A stretch of 64,000 bases of DNA, from the NCBI GenBank assembly GCA_900155495.1, contig FTLJ01000283.1, positions 1-64,000 of the forward strand, in the 5' to 3' direction. Positions 24,716 through 36,208 of the stretch are shown in pieces. The position numbers and the translations under genes were made by a program. Position 1 is the first letter of the stretch; each line of letters starts with the position of its first letter. Under the pieces are notes generated by a model that saw nothing but the letters and a program-made list of their open reading frames with translations, was not told the DNA's origin and ran no database searches. Source of the stretch: Porogramme epimiltina (lineage: Eukaryota > Basidiomycota > Agaricomycetes > Polyporales > Polyporaceae).

Positions 24716-26414
24716 CTATAGCACGCGTCCCTCCCCCGGCGCACGCCACGCCGCGACGCGCACTTCGGGCTCGCGCTCGTCGACGGCGACGAGGAACGCG
24801 TGGAGCGTCTGTGCCGGGAAGTCCCAGTGCGCCTGTGGGCCGTACCCCCGTCAGCCGTCAGCGGTCAGCACTCCAACGGTCACTGGTCGGTGCTTCAGCG
24901 GTCACTGGTCGGTGCTCCAGCGCTGCAGCGGGCGTGCGATCACACCCCCAGAACCTTGTGTGCTTTCATGGACGCGCGAAGCCGCAGCTCGCCGTCGCAC
25001 CGCACGTCCACGGCGGTGGCGGGGTGCTGCTGCCACGCTCAAAGCCCGCCCGGGCGCGGGCATGGGCGCGAGCGCGACGGCGGGGTGGAGCGGGTGGCGC
25101 GAGGTAGAGGGGGAGGGCCGAGGTAGATAGAGATGAAGGGCGACTCACAAAGTGGTTCGCGCCGCGCAGACGCAGCGTGCGCACGTCCCTGATCCGCCGC
25201 CCCGCCGCGCGCGCGGCCGCGACCTCCGCGCGCACGCTCCACGCCGCGTGCGTCGTCTCCCACGTCGAGCGGTCGCACCACAGCACGCGCACCTCCACGT
25301 CCCGCGCGCATCCGTGCGTCTTCTCCTCATCCGCCCCCTCACCACCCTCGCCGCCCTCCTCGTCGTCTTCGTCAGGAAGGGCGATCGCCCCCTCCCACAG
25401 CGCGCCAAACAGCCCGACCCGATGCCCCTGCACAACCACGACCTGGTCGCTCCCGCCCACGACGCCCGGCGCCCGCTCCACCGTCCTCTCCATCTCCTCC
25501 GGCGCGAACGTGCGCAGCGTCGGCGGGGGCGCGGCGTCGTGCGCCCTGCGCGCGAGCGTGCGCACCGTGCGCCCGTGCGTGAAGTACCCGCTGACCCAGT
25601 CGCCGAGCGCGCGCTCGTTGCCCTCGAACTCGCCCGGCGTGATGAACGGGTCGTACGCGTCTGGTGGGCGCGGGAAGCCGAACTCGAAGCTCGGGCCGTC
25701 TGTGTGCGGGCAGAGCGGGGGAGGCGCAGGAAATTGGAGTGGGGGTTGAGCGCCTGCGAGTAGGGCGGAGAGGCAAGGAAAGGGGGGACGCACCGTACAG
25801 GACGACGCGCCGGAGGTACGCGCCCAAGTCGACACCACCGACGTCGTCCACGAAGCCATCCAGCTCGCCGAGGAGCGCGTTCATCCACACGATGCCGAGC
25901 GACCACCCGCCAACGACAATCCCACCCTTATTCTCCGCAGCGCGGGCAGGCGGGAGGCCGCGCTCGCGCACGAGCTCCGCGAGGAACGCGAGGAGCTCGC
26001 GCCCGCGGAGGCGCATGAACGCGTGCATCGACGCGCGCTCGTCCGCTAGGGAAGGGGCGGCGGCGCCTGCGGGAAGCGGGGGGAGGAGCGCGCGCTCGGC
26101 GGGCGGGTAGGGCGTCGTGCCCGGGTAGTCGCGCCGGTTGACGGTGATGACGCGGGCGTTCTGCGCGTGCGCGTGGGGGAGGACCCGCGTGAATATCTCT
26201 GCTCGGGGAGGGCGCGACGAGCGCGGCGAAGAGGTAGGTGAGTGGTTGGCGCGTTCGGGGTATTCATTCAGGGGCGTGGAGGGAAAGAGTCGGTATGCCC
26301 CGACTCACCGCTGTGCCACCCGTAGCCGTGCACGAGCACGACGGTGGTGTAGTCCGCGCTGCCCGCCGGCGCCCCGGTATCGTGCGCCGCGAAGAGGCCG
26401 GTGGGACTCGCCAT
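24716..26414 (-). CDS. Alpha/beta hydrolase, tandem paralogue 1
   Basis: Serine hydrolase of the alpha/beta fold; substrate unknown. Four exons (26309-26414, 25794-26198, 25149-25699, 24716-24832) give 392 residues. It opens with GAPAGSADYTTVVLVHGYGW (beta strand and oxyanion HG), then the nucleophile elbow GGWSLG with Ser near residue 136, and ends with RLRGANHFAHWDFP, which should carry the catalytic His. No signal peptide is visible, so it is probably intracellular. The cap region holds a Glu/Asp/Gly-rich insertion (about residues 275-300) that the neighbouring paralogue lacks, and the C-terminus is extended by about 15 residues. Intron 3 (24833-25148, 316 nt) is long and contains a 22-bp duplication. 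Exon phases match the paralogue at 27935-29285 exactly. Confidence 0.88.
24877..24920. repeat. 22-bp tandem duplication in a hydrolase intron
   Basis: Two adjacent units of about 22 bp sharing ggtcactggtcggtgct (24877-24898 and 24899-24920) differ by one base. Partial copies flank them. They lie in intron 3 of the first hydrolase and help explain its length compared with the 188-nt equivalent in the paralogue. Confidence 0.75.
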
Positions 26415-27934
26415 TGCTATGGTCTGCAGATGTGCGGGGTTAGCAACAGAGTCAGGTCGGTGGGATAGGAACCGCACCGTCAAGGCCATGTTATACCCGC
26501 TGGCGTCCGGGCCCTTCGCACGATGACGACACGAAGGCCTGCACATAGGTCCAAGAAGACGTCTGGTGCAAGTCAGGTGGCCATACTTTGGTAGAGAAGA
26601 GCGAGCTGTGGACGGGCTTCTGATACTAGCCAATCCTAATCCCACAACTTGTCTAAGCAGTCTGAACTGAGAAGCGTTGAAAGTTCTTCGAGAACCCCAC
26701 GCAGTCTGATTCGAGTCTGCGCGCAAGGGCCCAACGCCTCTGCCTCCGATTCCTGGCTTCGCGCGACCAGGGGGTGGCGAGCTTCGCCCAACAACCCCCG
26801 TGGGCCGTCACTCGTCATCCCCCGCACAGTGCGCGACTCCCGCGGCCGGGGCGCTGAGCGACCAACACAGGCCGCACCGAGCGATCAAGCGTGCGAAGCT
26901 GCCACCTGCGGCGCATGTGAGACCCGCGCACGTCGATGGCGTCCCGCGCGCCGCGTCCACAGCGCTGATGCGCCGCCGCGCCACGTCGCGTCGCGCCGCC
27001 GCAGCCTCAGGCCGAGCAGTGCCCCCCCTCCGTATAAGCATTGTGCGCATGCGCACCCGCCAGCACCGCACACCGAGGAACACGGCACGCACCGTCGCGT
27101 CCCCAGGGCCCGATTTTGACCGGCGCGCAGCGTCAGCGGCCCACGCTCCCCGGCGCTGCGTGTCGAGGCTGATCTTGCGTCTCCGAGCGCCCGTTGCGCG
27201 ATCAGAGAGGTGTTTATGATGTCCTCGGTGGATCTCGCACTGCATAAGTGCCTATGGAACATTCTGCTGAGCTCGATGCTTGGCCAATGTCCCTCGATCG
27301 AGCGTCCGCGCCGGTATGTCCTAGAGATCCCGGCGTCAGTAAATGAAATCGTGATGGGCGTAGAGTGAGATCAGCCCGATTGACAGCTGAGTCCGAGCCG
27401 CGCGGGAGGCCGGCGCGCAAGTGCAGACGTCTGCGCTCGGCAGTGGTCGTAAGCTCGTCGACGAGGCAGCACCTGGGTGGTTTGCAGCTGCGCCACAGAA
27501 CCACACTCCAGTGCTCCCGCTGATTCCGCAGGACGTGTATCTCGGTGATCTTGTCCCCGCCGACTTGAGTGCTGACCGAGCTGATGATGGTGGGCACATC
27601 ACATATGTAGCAGCGCACTGCAAACGCGAAGCTAAGTCCAGGGGACGTCATTAGACGGCTGCGCGAGGGGACCGGAAGGGGCCCCGCTAGTCGCGCGCGG
27701 GGCCCGGGAGTTGCTGCGATACGTCGGGGCGCCAGCGGAGGAGTTCGCAAGATCTACGTCGAGGTTCGGCAAGAAAGATACAATAAATACATACACGTAT
27801 ACATCGGCGAAAACAAACGCAATCAGCGGCCCGCGCGCGACACAGCAAGAAAGGACCGCAGCGTCCGGCGCGAGTCATTCGTGGTGCTGTGAGGCCCGAG
27901 CCTTCTTCTAACGACTCGGGTCTTCCGCAGCGCT
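26415..27934. other. Spacer between the hydrolase paralogues
   Basis: Holds the promoter of hydrolase 1 and the 3' flank of hydrolase 2, both on the minus strand. 26800-27200 is GC-rich. A plus-strand open frame (27421-27654, containing PLIPQDVYLGDLVPADL) and an overlapping minus-strand one look somewhat protein-like, but neither shows a domain or splice logic. Confidence 0.4.
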
Positions 27935-29285
27935 TCACGGCTCGATCTCATTTACGCTCGCCAGGAACGCATGCAAGGTCTTCTCGGGGTAGTCCCAGTG
28001 CGCCTGTGAACAACATCTGTCAGCAACTCGTCTCCGCACCGACTCCTGCATGCGCCCGCAGGAGAGAGGGGCGCCGTCGGCCCGCAGGCGCGACGGCGCC
28101 CCTATCCCATCGCAAATCGCAAAATCGCCGATCGCCCAGCACAGGCTCGCGCACGGGAGAAGCACCCACGGTCCGCAAAACGTCGACTCACAAAGTGGTT
28201 CGCGCCGCGCACCCGCGCCATCGTCACCGCGCGCATCGGCGCCCGCCGCGCCGCCGCCTCCGCGATCTCCGCCCGCAGCGCGTGCGTCGCGTACAGGACC
28301 TCCCACACCGACTGGTCGCCCCACACCACCCGCACCTCCAGCGCGGGCCACGCCGGCGCCGGCGCGCGCGGCGGGAACAGCGCGCGCTTCCGCAGCGCGC
28401 CGAACAGCCCCGTCCGCACGCCCCAGTGCAGCAGCAGCCGGTCGGACCCGTCCGGGGCCGCCTGCGCGTCGCACACCGTCGCGCGCACCTCGGCCGGGGT
28501 CATGCGGCTCAGCGTGGCGGGGGCGTCGGGGCGCGGCGTGCGCCGCTCGAGCGTGTCGACTGTGTCGCCGTGCGCGAAGTATTCACTCAGCCAGAGCAGC
28601 GGGTCGTGCTCCTGCACTCGGAGCTGGGGGTTCGGGTCCGCGGTGGGAGGGTAGCCGTAGATGGTGCTCGAGCCCTCTGAGGAAGAGGAGTCAGTATTCA
28701 GTCACTGCGAGTCGACGTCACACTCACCGTAGAGGACGGCCCGTCGGAGGTACTGGCCCAGGTCGACGCCCCCCGGCTGGAATGAGACGGCATGGGTCAG
28801 GAGTGCAGTGACCCAGGCGACGCCGAGGGACCAGCCGGCGAGGACGATCCCGCCCTTGTTGCGGGCAGGCTGGGCGACCGGGATGCCGCGAGTGAGGACG
28901 AGCTCCTTGAGGAACTCGTGGAGAGTGAGTGCGCGGTGTTGCATGAAGAGCCAGGCGTTCTCGGAGGGGAGGGGAACGGCCTGCCTGCTGCTGCCCGCCG
29001 GGGCGGAAAGCAGAGCGCGGTCGGCGGCGCCGTAGGGGGCTCCGCCAGGATAGTCCTGTCGGTTAACGAGGATGATACGAGCATTCTTGCTTCTGGCCAG
29101 CGGTATCATCTTGGAGAAGATAGCTAGGGAAAGGGAAGTTGGGAAACCTCGTAGAAGGGACAGCAGGGGTGGTGCTCACCACTGTGCCACACGATGCCGT
29201 GAATAACGACGAGGGTGGTGTAGTCGGTGCTCCCCGCTGGGGCACCGGTGTCCTGAAAGATGTGCAAGCCAGATGCAGAGGCCAT
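27935..29285 (-). CDS. Alpha/beta hydrolase, tandem paralogue 2
   Basis: Close paralogue of the gene at 24716-26414, same strand, about 1.5 kb upstream of it in transcription order. Four exons (29180-29285, 28728-29123, 28192-28676, 27935-28003) give 351 residues. Landmarks: GAPAGSTDYTTLVVIHGIVW, nucleophile elbow AGWSLG with Ser near residue 133, and RVRGANHFAHWDYPEKTLHA at the end with the likely catalytic His. The acidic cap insertion and C-terminal extension of paralogue 1 are absent, so this copy is probably closer to the ancestral form. First exons of the two genes are the same length (106 nt) and all three introns interrupt homologous codons. Substrate unknown; probably intracellular. 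Confidence 0.88.
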
Positions 29286-32200
29286 ATTAGTCTATGTGGG
29301 TCGAAGAGGTTTCTGTGGATGCTGTCAGTCCATGTGGAGGTAAAAGCTATATAGTAGAAGGTCGTACCCGAGCGCGCCGGGAAAGGAAGACAAGATTGTT
29401 TCCGAAACAGATCACGACGTGTACTTGAGATATCTGGCGAACCCATGCCGCCGAGGAACGTAAGGGAAGAGACACAAGCCGCGTTCGCAGAAGCTTGCAA
29501 TGTGCCAATGCCCGTCGCAGCAGTGGGCGCCAGCCACCCTGCGGACATTGCCGCCTCAGCACAGCTTGAGGCACAGTCTGTGTTCTGGCATCGAGTATCA
29601 TACCCGCGACGACGTCTACGCCTCTCCGGTCCTCGAAGTACCGATCTGCGCATTTGGTGCGCGAATGCCACCCCTATCTTTGCAGGGAGGTATGGAGACG
29701 ACCTGGGTGCTTTCTCGGAGTGAATCCCGGGAGTGAACTGGAGAGAGCACTACGCGCTCGCGGTCCTGTGGCTGGTGTGGTACCGCTCAGGTACTGCCAC
29801 CGGTGCGTCAGATGCGTGGACTCGGGCCGCAGTTAGGTCACTGTGATCATGCTCGCGAAGCGAGGTTCACTATGCCCCGGCCATGGAGTAGTCTAAACAC
29901 TCAAAGCTACCCAGCCACCATAATCGGAGATGCTCATCGGGGTATAATTGCCTTGACGTCCGACCCCGATTCGGGCCCATCGTTCAGTCCATCAATCTGG
30001 TTTACTCTGTTTCGCCGGTGAAAAATATTTTCACCATTTGAGTATACGGACTTCAGAGCGGGGCGGACTCACCGTACCTTGTCATGGAGTACACTGGAGG
30101 TGACTCATACTGCCTCTGGTGACGAAGCCTCGGTGCGCTTCGAAGGCGTGGCAATGCCACGTACGCGAGGTGAGGCCTCTTCTACGACACCGTTGCGTCA
30201 TCATAGGTGCCCCCCAGCGCGAACATTGCAAACGAAGTTACTGTTGCACTGAAACGACGGTCAATGAGAACTACTTCCTCCTGAGACCGAAGGCAGACAA
30301 GGGAGAGGACAGGGAACAGACCTAATGCCGTTACGATCGTTCTAATCTTACGATAAGATCTCGGCCCAGAGGATGACGACAGTACGGCCACCCCGAATCG
30401 TGTGTGCTTGACTATGTAACGACGACTCGTCTCAGTACATAGAAGGGACCGAACGCTAACGACGCGTCAATCTTCATGCAGCAGGAGTCAGACACGATCC
30501 GATCGTGAGAGGCAGCCTGTGGGTCCGAAACAAGAACAAGTAGGTCAGCCACTGCACCTCGCCCATACGGAAGCAAATCGAAATATCCAGGCCCCACCAC
30601 CTCCGATATACGGATGGAGGACGTGTCGAGCGATACGAGAGACGCCTCTCCATGTTCCGGATGGTCGCGTGCGCGGCCCGACCAAAATTAACAATCCCAG
30701 CGCTCTTTCCGCGGTCCACACGCGGCTGGGCGACCTGACGACGCGCGCCCAGGTACCCCAGCACCCACGCCCTCCGCGCAGTCGCAAGGCGGGGTGGCGG
30801 TGGTGATCGGCGCACGAGGCCATCGACTCTCGAGTCTCGGCTTCCAGTGCGCGCAGCGGCGCGCTCGTCGGCGCGTCCGCTCGCCCGAGGCGTGCACCGC
30901 GCACAGTTCCCGCGCTCGCGACGCGCGGGCGCCCGAGCTCCCGTGCGCCAACGCGCCCCCCCTGCCGTGGCCCGTGGCGGGACCACGCGAGGGTGCCGGC
31001 GCAGGACGTGCGCACCCGTGCGCCCGTGCCCGTGCCCGCGTGCGCGGGATGACGCGTGCTTTTCGAGGGCGGTATTAGCCAACGCGGTCCGTGAGTCCCT
31101 CGGAAGGCTCGGGTGTGTTCGTGGACGCTGGTCGGCGAGTAGAGCACCGGAGCCACCTTAAAGCCAATATAACTGAAGATAGGAGGGTTGAGTAGCACTA
31201 CGCACTGACGATAATGGTCTCTTCGGCGTTCGGATACTCCCGAAGGCAGTATTATGTTCTCAACCAGGCAGTGCGTTCCTCATGTAATATTAGGGTTTCT
31301 TAGACCTCCTCGGAGTAAGTTCGTGTAACTGAGTGGCATAAAGCCAGCTGGGTGAAGGAGTTGGAAGGATTATTTGCGCTGAACACCGGGAGAAGGAGAA
31401 GGTGGAGGAGTCAGGACAAGCGAGGTGGAAGCGCCCTTTCGACATCGCCTTCACAAATAGTCGCCTCCGCTGGCACTCTCCAAATCTGCGCACATGCGCG
31501 TCTCACATCAACCCGTGCCATACGGTTTTAGGCGGGAATCCATTCTTCGCCACGCCGCCAACAGTCTCATCAGCACCCTCGCCCGTGGCAAATGTTCGAT
31601 CACTACGGTGTTATTGGCCGCACAACACGGATGCCAAATAACACACCACACTGGCACACAGTATGTTCGAGTAAAACGATAGAGACGACCCGTGATAATA
31701 TACACGCAACGAGGCATAAGGTGCAAGTCTAGAGTACGGTATGCAGAGGAGAGACCAGACGATAGGGAATTTTCGAGGGCAAGCGCAATGTCCATGACGC
31801 ATATACATAGGAGACCGATAGAGGGAGAGAGCAAGAGACGAACAAAAAGAAAGCGAATGTAATAAAACACAGCAAAAGAATATGCAGCGGTGACAACACA
31901 CAGACCAGCTTAGATAGGAGTGTCGGAGAAGGTGAATGGTCAGGGGGTGGCGGATAGCTTGGGAGATGACTGGCTGGTGTCGATGTGCCGATTTTGTCGA
32001 AGGGGGCGGTGGCGAAGGTGTGCGGAATGGGGGGTGTCGCGGTGTCGGGAGAGTCGCCAGAGTAGTATACAAAGCATAGACGGACGGGAAGGGAAGGGAT
32101 AGACAGAGCAAAGCACCTTGACATTCATGTAGTTGACGTTGAGCAGGCGAAAACGAGGTCGGGTCGCGCATAGTCGAATGTCGGGGGTGGCGGTTGCCGT
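29286..32200. other. Gene-poor stretch
   Basis: No supported gene. 30600-31100 is GC-rich with long overlapping open frames of Arg/Ala/Pro-rich composition. 31690-32200 is probably the long 3' flank of the minus-strand gene that starts at 32914; it is rich in A/G on the plus strand. Confidence 0.4.
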
Positions 32201-32914
32201 TTAATCGCTGTCGACCATCTCGATAGCGCCGCACTCTTCGCAGTGGGCCCACATGGAACGACGACCGTTGGGACCAGCAGAGCACGCCATACGGAGCTTG
32301 GGGATCTGGTTGCAGTTTTGGCTATGAAAGACAGAAGAGAATCAGCATAGCCCGAGGAAGATGACGCGACTTATTCGTCCCGCATTCTGCTACAACATTA
32401 GATAAAACAAAATGGCATGATACCTACCCATGGTGAGAGAACCCGTTGTTCCTGGGTTGGATCAAACCGATGGACTTCTGAGGGGAGTTAGGTGTAGGGT
32501 CGGGGAGACCATGGGATGCGATACCCATGTTACAATCGGCGTCCTGGGGGTAGAGGTCGAAGGCGGGGTAGGAGGCTGACGTAGACGCTCAGTATAGGTG
32601 CATATAATATAGGGTTATATGCACACTCACGTGAGTGACCAGGGGAGTCGGACGCGACGGACGACGCGTAGCTCGCGTCCGAAGCTAAGCGAGTGTGGAA
32701 GGGGTGGACGGGGATGAAGATGGGCTCGAGGTCGGAGGAGTCGGACATGGCGACGTCGGAGTCGAGGTCTGAGCTGGGGAAGGGGAAGAGCTTCGCCTGC
32801 TTCCCGTTCTAATGGCGAATGTTAGACGCGTTACGCTGCGCGTGATGACGCACTGTGACCTACCATGGGAGCAACGTCGTCGAACTCAGCAGAGAACTTC
32901 CTCTTGAGGGCCAT
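32201..32914 (-). CDS. Small conserved-looking fungal protein, function unknown
   Basis: Four exons (32864-32914, 32631-32808, 32428-32575, 32201-32321) join in frame to 165 residues. The N-terminus is basic (MALKRKFSAEFDD), followed by an acidic Ser/Asp-rich stretch with DSDVAMSDSSDLEP, then a Ser/Pro/Tyr-rich linker, then a conserved-looking C-terminal module: SIGLIQPRNNGFSHHG, NCNQIPKLRMAC and a final CEECGAIEMVDSD. The CxxC pair plus an upstream Cys could bind metal. I recall proteins of this layout as unnamed genes of Agaricomycetes, but no function. A nuclear location is plausible from the N-terminus. The exon 2 donor sits in a 14-bp palindrome (reported separately). Confidence 0.8.
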
Positions 32915-33993
32915 GGCGAAGTACGACGAGGAGGGGGCAAAGGACGACCACAAAGGGGACGGGCAGAGGGACGTGCTCGAAGGATGTGGACGTGAGGGGT
33001 ATGGGAGAGAGTCTTGGGAGAGGGATCGGGGGGGTTATAACTCTGGGCTATTTGTCACTGTTTGTATCCGGAACGTAGGAAAAATCACCAACCATTTATA
33101 GCGCTTAATTCATCGGCGCCGGGCGGCCTGTCGAACGGACCCCTGGGATTGGCTGGGAGGGCCGAGGAACCCCATTTCCACGGGGCGGAGTTGGAAAGTG
33201 CGAGTATTGATGACGGTCGTCGGCCGGGAACGACGCCACGGGTCACGGATTTGTCACGGGCGGATGAGGGGAAGAACGTGACAGCGTGGGTGTGGCTGAG
33301 GTCTCGAGCTTCGAATCAGCGTGATCCAGGACCACGGTCCATCTGAGGCCAGCTCGGCATGACCGCTGCATGACCGACACCAGCGGGGCGCCATACACCG
33401 GTACCATTCGGGGCGCGCTTGGGCCCGCCCAGTGTCCACCACGATCCTGGTCCGGCGCCGTCCACAGTGGGACTCGTTTCCCCGACCGCGCCTCTGGCCT
33501 CCCGTCGTGCGCCACCGTCTTTACCGCCGAATGGACAGATGTTCGTAGTTCCCAAGTCTTCCACAGAAGTGTCTGCAGCTTCTACCGTGTCCAGCCGCTG
33601 CGCACCAACGAGAAAGGACGTAATCGAACTCCTCGCCATTTTCTACGGTAGCGCGTGGCGATAGCTATTCTCCTATCTTCTCATGGGCACCACGAGTAAT
33701 CCACCCAAAGGCCGCAGATGCAACTCAACGCTCACCCTGTGTGGCATTTCTGGCTACGGTCATCAGGGACGCCATCGTCTCCAGGCTACCGCCGCACAGC
33801 CATACGGCCGTTAATAAATGTGTCCGGAGCCGTCGTCGTAGACGGTCATCCTAATAGATAGACCATAATCCTACAAATACACTAACCGCCAACCATGTTA
33901 ACTTCTCGCAATCGGTTGACAGACGTGCACCTCTACTCACCATGCTAACACTCTATCCAAGCGACCTGCAGGGCCAGCACTAGTGTGCCCGGG
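32915..33993. other. Promoter region and 3' flank
   Basis: Upstream region of the minus-strand gene starting at 32914 and downstream region of the minus-strand gene ending at 33994. Open frames between 33243 and 33664 overlap on both strands and show no domain. Confidence 0.45.
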
Positions 33994-34824
33994 CTATCGT
34001 GCACCTGCTCGTCCTTTCGCCTCTTCCTTTGCGCCCCGCTTTGACCGGGACTCCCGGTCCTTCGCGTCGTCAGTCCCGACCAGCCCACTACCCTCGACAG
34101 TCTTCTTGACTGTCTCCCACCAGCCGGAACCGAGCGCACCCTGCACAAAACCCGCAACCTTCTGGACCGCTTCCTGCACGCCCTCATTCATCCTCGCCGC
34201 CTCGTCCCGATACTCTGCCTCCGCGCTGTACTGCCAGTCCCGGTGCTCCCGGTGTTTGTCCCAGCTCTCCCAAGCCTTGGGCCGCTCCTTCTGCTCCTTC
34301 TGCTTCCGCGGCTGGCTGCGCGGCTTCGGGGCCGCGGCGCCCGAGCCGGCGCGCCGCCTAGTGTTGCGGCCCTGCGCCGTGTCCTCGTTGAGCATCCCCA
34401 GAAGCGCGCTCCCCAGCATCGACAGCACGCCGCCGCCGAGGCCCCCCACGGCGCCTGCGTTCCCCTGCGTGCCGAGGAGGTAGCCCGCGCCCGCGGCGAG
34501 GGCGGCGAGGATCCCGCCCCATTTGACAAACCAGAACGCGGTGCGGAGCATCCAGCCGGTCGTCCGGTAGAAGCTCACGAGCGCGAGGTACGCCATAAGG
34601 AGGGTGATCAGCGGTGGAAGAATTTTCTGCGCGTCCCATGATTGCGAGGACGAGAGGGCGGAAACAAAGTGGAAGAAGGCGGAGAGGAGCGCGAGCGAGT
34701 ATGTGACCAGCGGCCGCACGATGGTGAAGATGGGAGGGGGCAGGACGGAAGAGAGGTAGTTGAGGAGGGGCTCGAGGATATTTTGGACAGTGAAGTCGTC
34801 GATATCGACATCGAAGTCTGCCAT
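33994..34824 (-). CDS. Membrane protein, possibly Apq12-like
   Basis: A single exon encodes 276 residues starting MADFDVDIDDF. Residues about 15-115 contain three hydrophobic segments: a first around PPPIFTIVRPLVTYSLALL, a second at ILPPLITLLMAYLALVSFY, and a third at FVKWGGILAALAAGAGYLLG. The order (two segments, an YRT..R turn, then a helix leading into a charged tail) is like the Apq12 family of nuclear-envelope/ER proteins involved in nuclear pore assembly and lipid balance. The C-terminal half is basic, with a K/R/Q/E-rich stretch and a GWWETVKKTVEGSGL helix. An upstream in-frame ATG at 34914 exists, but the MADFD start is preferred because the extra residues look like leader. The Apq12 assignment is tentative; it could be another ER membrane family. 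Confidence 0.75.
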   Translation of the reverse strand: MADFDVDIDDFTVQNILEPLLNYLSSVLPPPIFTIVRPLVTYSLALLSAFFHFVSALSSSQSWDAQKILPPLITLLMAYLALVSFYRTTGWMLRTAFWFVKWGGILAALAAGAGYLLGTQGNAGAVGGLGGGVLSMLGSALLGMLNEDTAQGRNTRRRAGSGAAAPKPRSQPRKQKEQKERPKAWESWDKHREHRDWQYSAEAEYRDEAARMNEGVQEAVQKVAGFVQGALGSGWWETVKKTVEGSGLVGTDDAKDRESRSKRGAKEEAKGRAGAR

Positions 34825-35242
34825 TGTGGCGAGGTCGTAACGGCGGTCGTTGTGGATGTCGTGCAAGGTGCGTGGAAGACGGCCTTGGGTGACTCGGCTG
34901 CCCCGGCTTGCCATGACGCGGACGCGTGTCCGGCGCTCGACTTCGGGAACGTGATGAGAAAGTGGGGGCGGGCCGACGCCGGACCGAACGCTCGCTGGTC
35001 TCCCGCTCCAGCATCCTCCCCTTCTGGCGGCTGCTGCTTATTCCCGCCGGGACTGCCTATTTCTGCCGCGTGCGTGCCTCGTTGTTGTGTATGTTACTTA
35101 TCTCGTCTGTAAACTCGGGGCTCCGTGTCCTCAACCTGCACCGAGCTTGATCGTTCGGGTGCTCTACAGCTATCATCTTCAACGTCACCTTCGAGGCTTC
35201 GACCGCCAGACACCCACCTGGTGAGTTGGGAAATTCTCGGAC
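34825..35242. promoter_or_regulatory. Shared upstream region of two divergent genes
   Basis: About 420-460 bp separate the start codons of the membrane protein (minus) and the BTB protein (plus). Any core promoters must share this interval. No clear TATA box is visible on either side. Confidence 0.5.
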
Positions 35243-35287
35243 ATGGCATTGTCTCTCAACTCGCACGCATTGAGCTTGAGCTATAGA

Positions 35288-36208
35288 ATGTCAGCCGAGG
35301 CGGGCTTCCACGAAATGTCTGCCACTGACGGCGTTCATCCCGCCTTCACGCAACTACACCCTCAGGATGATATCATCCTCCTGTCACAAGACAATCTCCG
35401 CTTTCACATAGCATCAACCACCCTCAAGCGCACTTCGGGCTGGTTCAGAGTCGCCCTAACGCTCCCTCAGACCCCTGAGAGCACATCCGAGCCCCTCCCA
35501 ATGAGCGAGCCGTCGGCAGTCGTCTCCAGCCTCCTCTCCATAATCAACGGCACCGCCCTCCCACCCCTCGACGACCTCGCCCACCTCGACGCGGTCCTCG
35601 CCGCGGCGGAGAAGTACGACATGCCGCTCCCCGTAGCCCTCATCCGCGCCCTCCTGCCGACGTTCATCCCCACATCCCCGATCCGCGCGTACGGCATCGC
35701 CTGTCGAATGGACTGGGCCCCGGAGCGAGCACAGGCCGCGGCCGCGAGCTGCGCGCTCAACATTCTCGCGCGCTCGAACGTGCGCGAGGTCGCGCGCCTC
35801 GAGTCGCCGCACCTCGAGCGGCTCCTCGCGCTGCACGAGGCGCGGCGCGACGCGCTCGCGGCCGCACTGGAGTCGTGCGCGACGTTCATCGCGAACGTCA
35901 AGGGAGTGCGCTGCCGCGGCGCGCACCCCGAGGTCGCGTGCGGCGAGCTCGTCGACCACACGACGTGGGGCGCGTTCAAGTTCGCGTGCATGCGCGAGCC
36001 GTGGCGGCTCGTGCCGCTCAGCGGCATCGCCGGGAGCCACCCGCCCGCGGCGCAGGTGCCGATGCTGAAGGAACTGCTGGAGGACAAGTGTGGGAAGTGC
36101 GGGCGGGCGAACTACTCGGTCCTGGACACGTTGCGGAACCTTGCTCACATCGTGAGGGAGCTTCCGAGCACGATCGATCTCTCGGAGGTGCGTTCTGATT
36201 TATACTGA
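35288..36208 (+). CDS. BTB/POZ domain protein
   Basis: A single exon encodes 306 residues from the ATG at 35288; an in-frame ATG at 35243 would give 321. The BTB/POZ fold is indicated by DDIILLSQDNLRFHIASTTL and KRTSGWF, followed by LPPLDDLAHLDAVLAAAEKY, DMPLPVALIRALLPTF and PIRAYGIACRMDW, an order typical of the large BTB family of Polyporales. The C-terminal half is helical and BACK-like, and ends with a CGKCGRANYSVLDTLRNL segment. Such proteins are usually scaffolds or CUL3 adaptors; no partner is predictable. Divergent from the membrane protein gene at 33994. Confidence 0.82.
   Translation: MSAEAGFHEMSATDGVHPAFTQLHPQDDIILLSQDNLRFHIASTTLKRTSGWFRVALTLPQTPESTSEPLPMSEPSAVVSSLLSIINGTALPPLDDLAHLDAVLAAAEKYDMPLPVALIRALLPTFIPTSPIRAYGIACRMDWAPERAQAAAASCALNILARSNVREVARLESPHLERLLALHEARRDALAAALESCATFIANVKGVRCRGAHPEVACGELVDHTTWGAFKFACMREPWRLVPLSGIAGSHPPAAQVPMLKELLEDKCGKCGRANYSVLDTLRNLAHIVRELPSTIDLSEVRSDLY

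Noticed and set aside
26685..26720. T-arm-like tgattcgagtctg
   Set aside because: The stem does not pair properly and no other tRNA arms are present.
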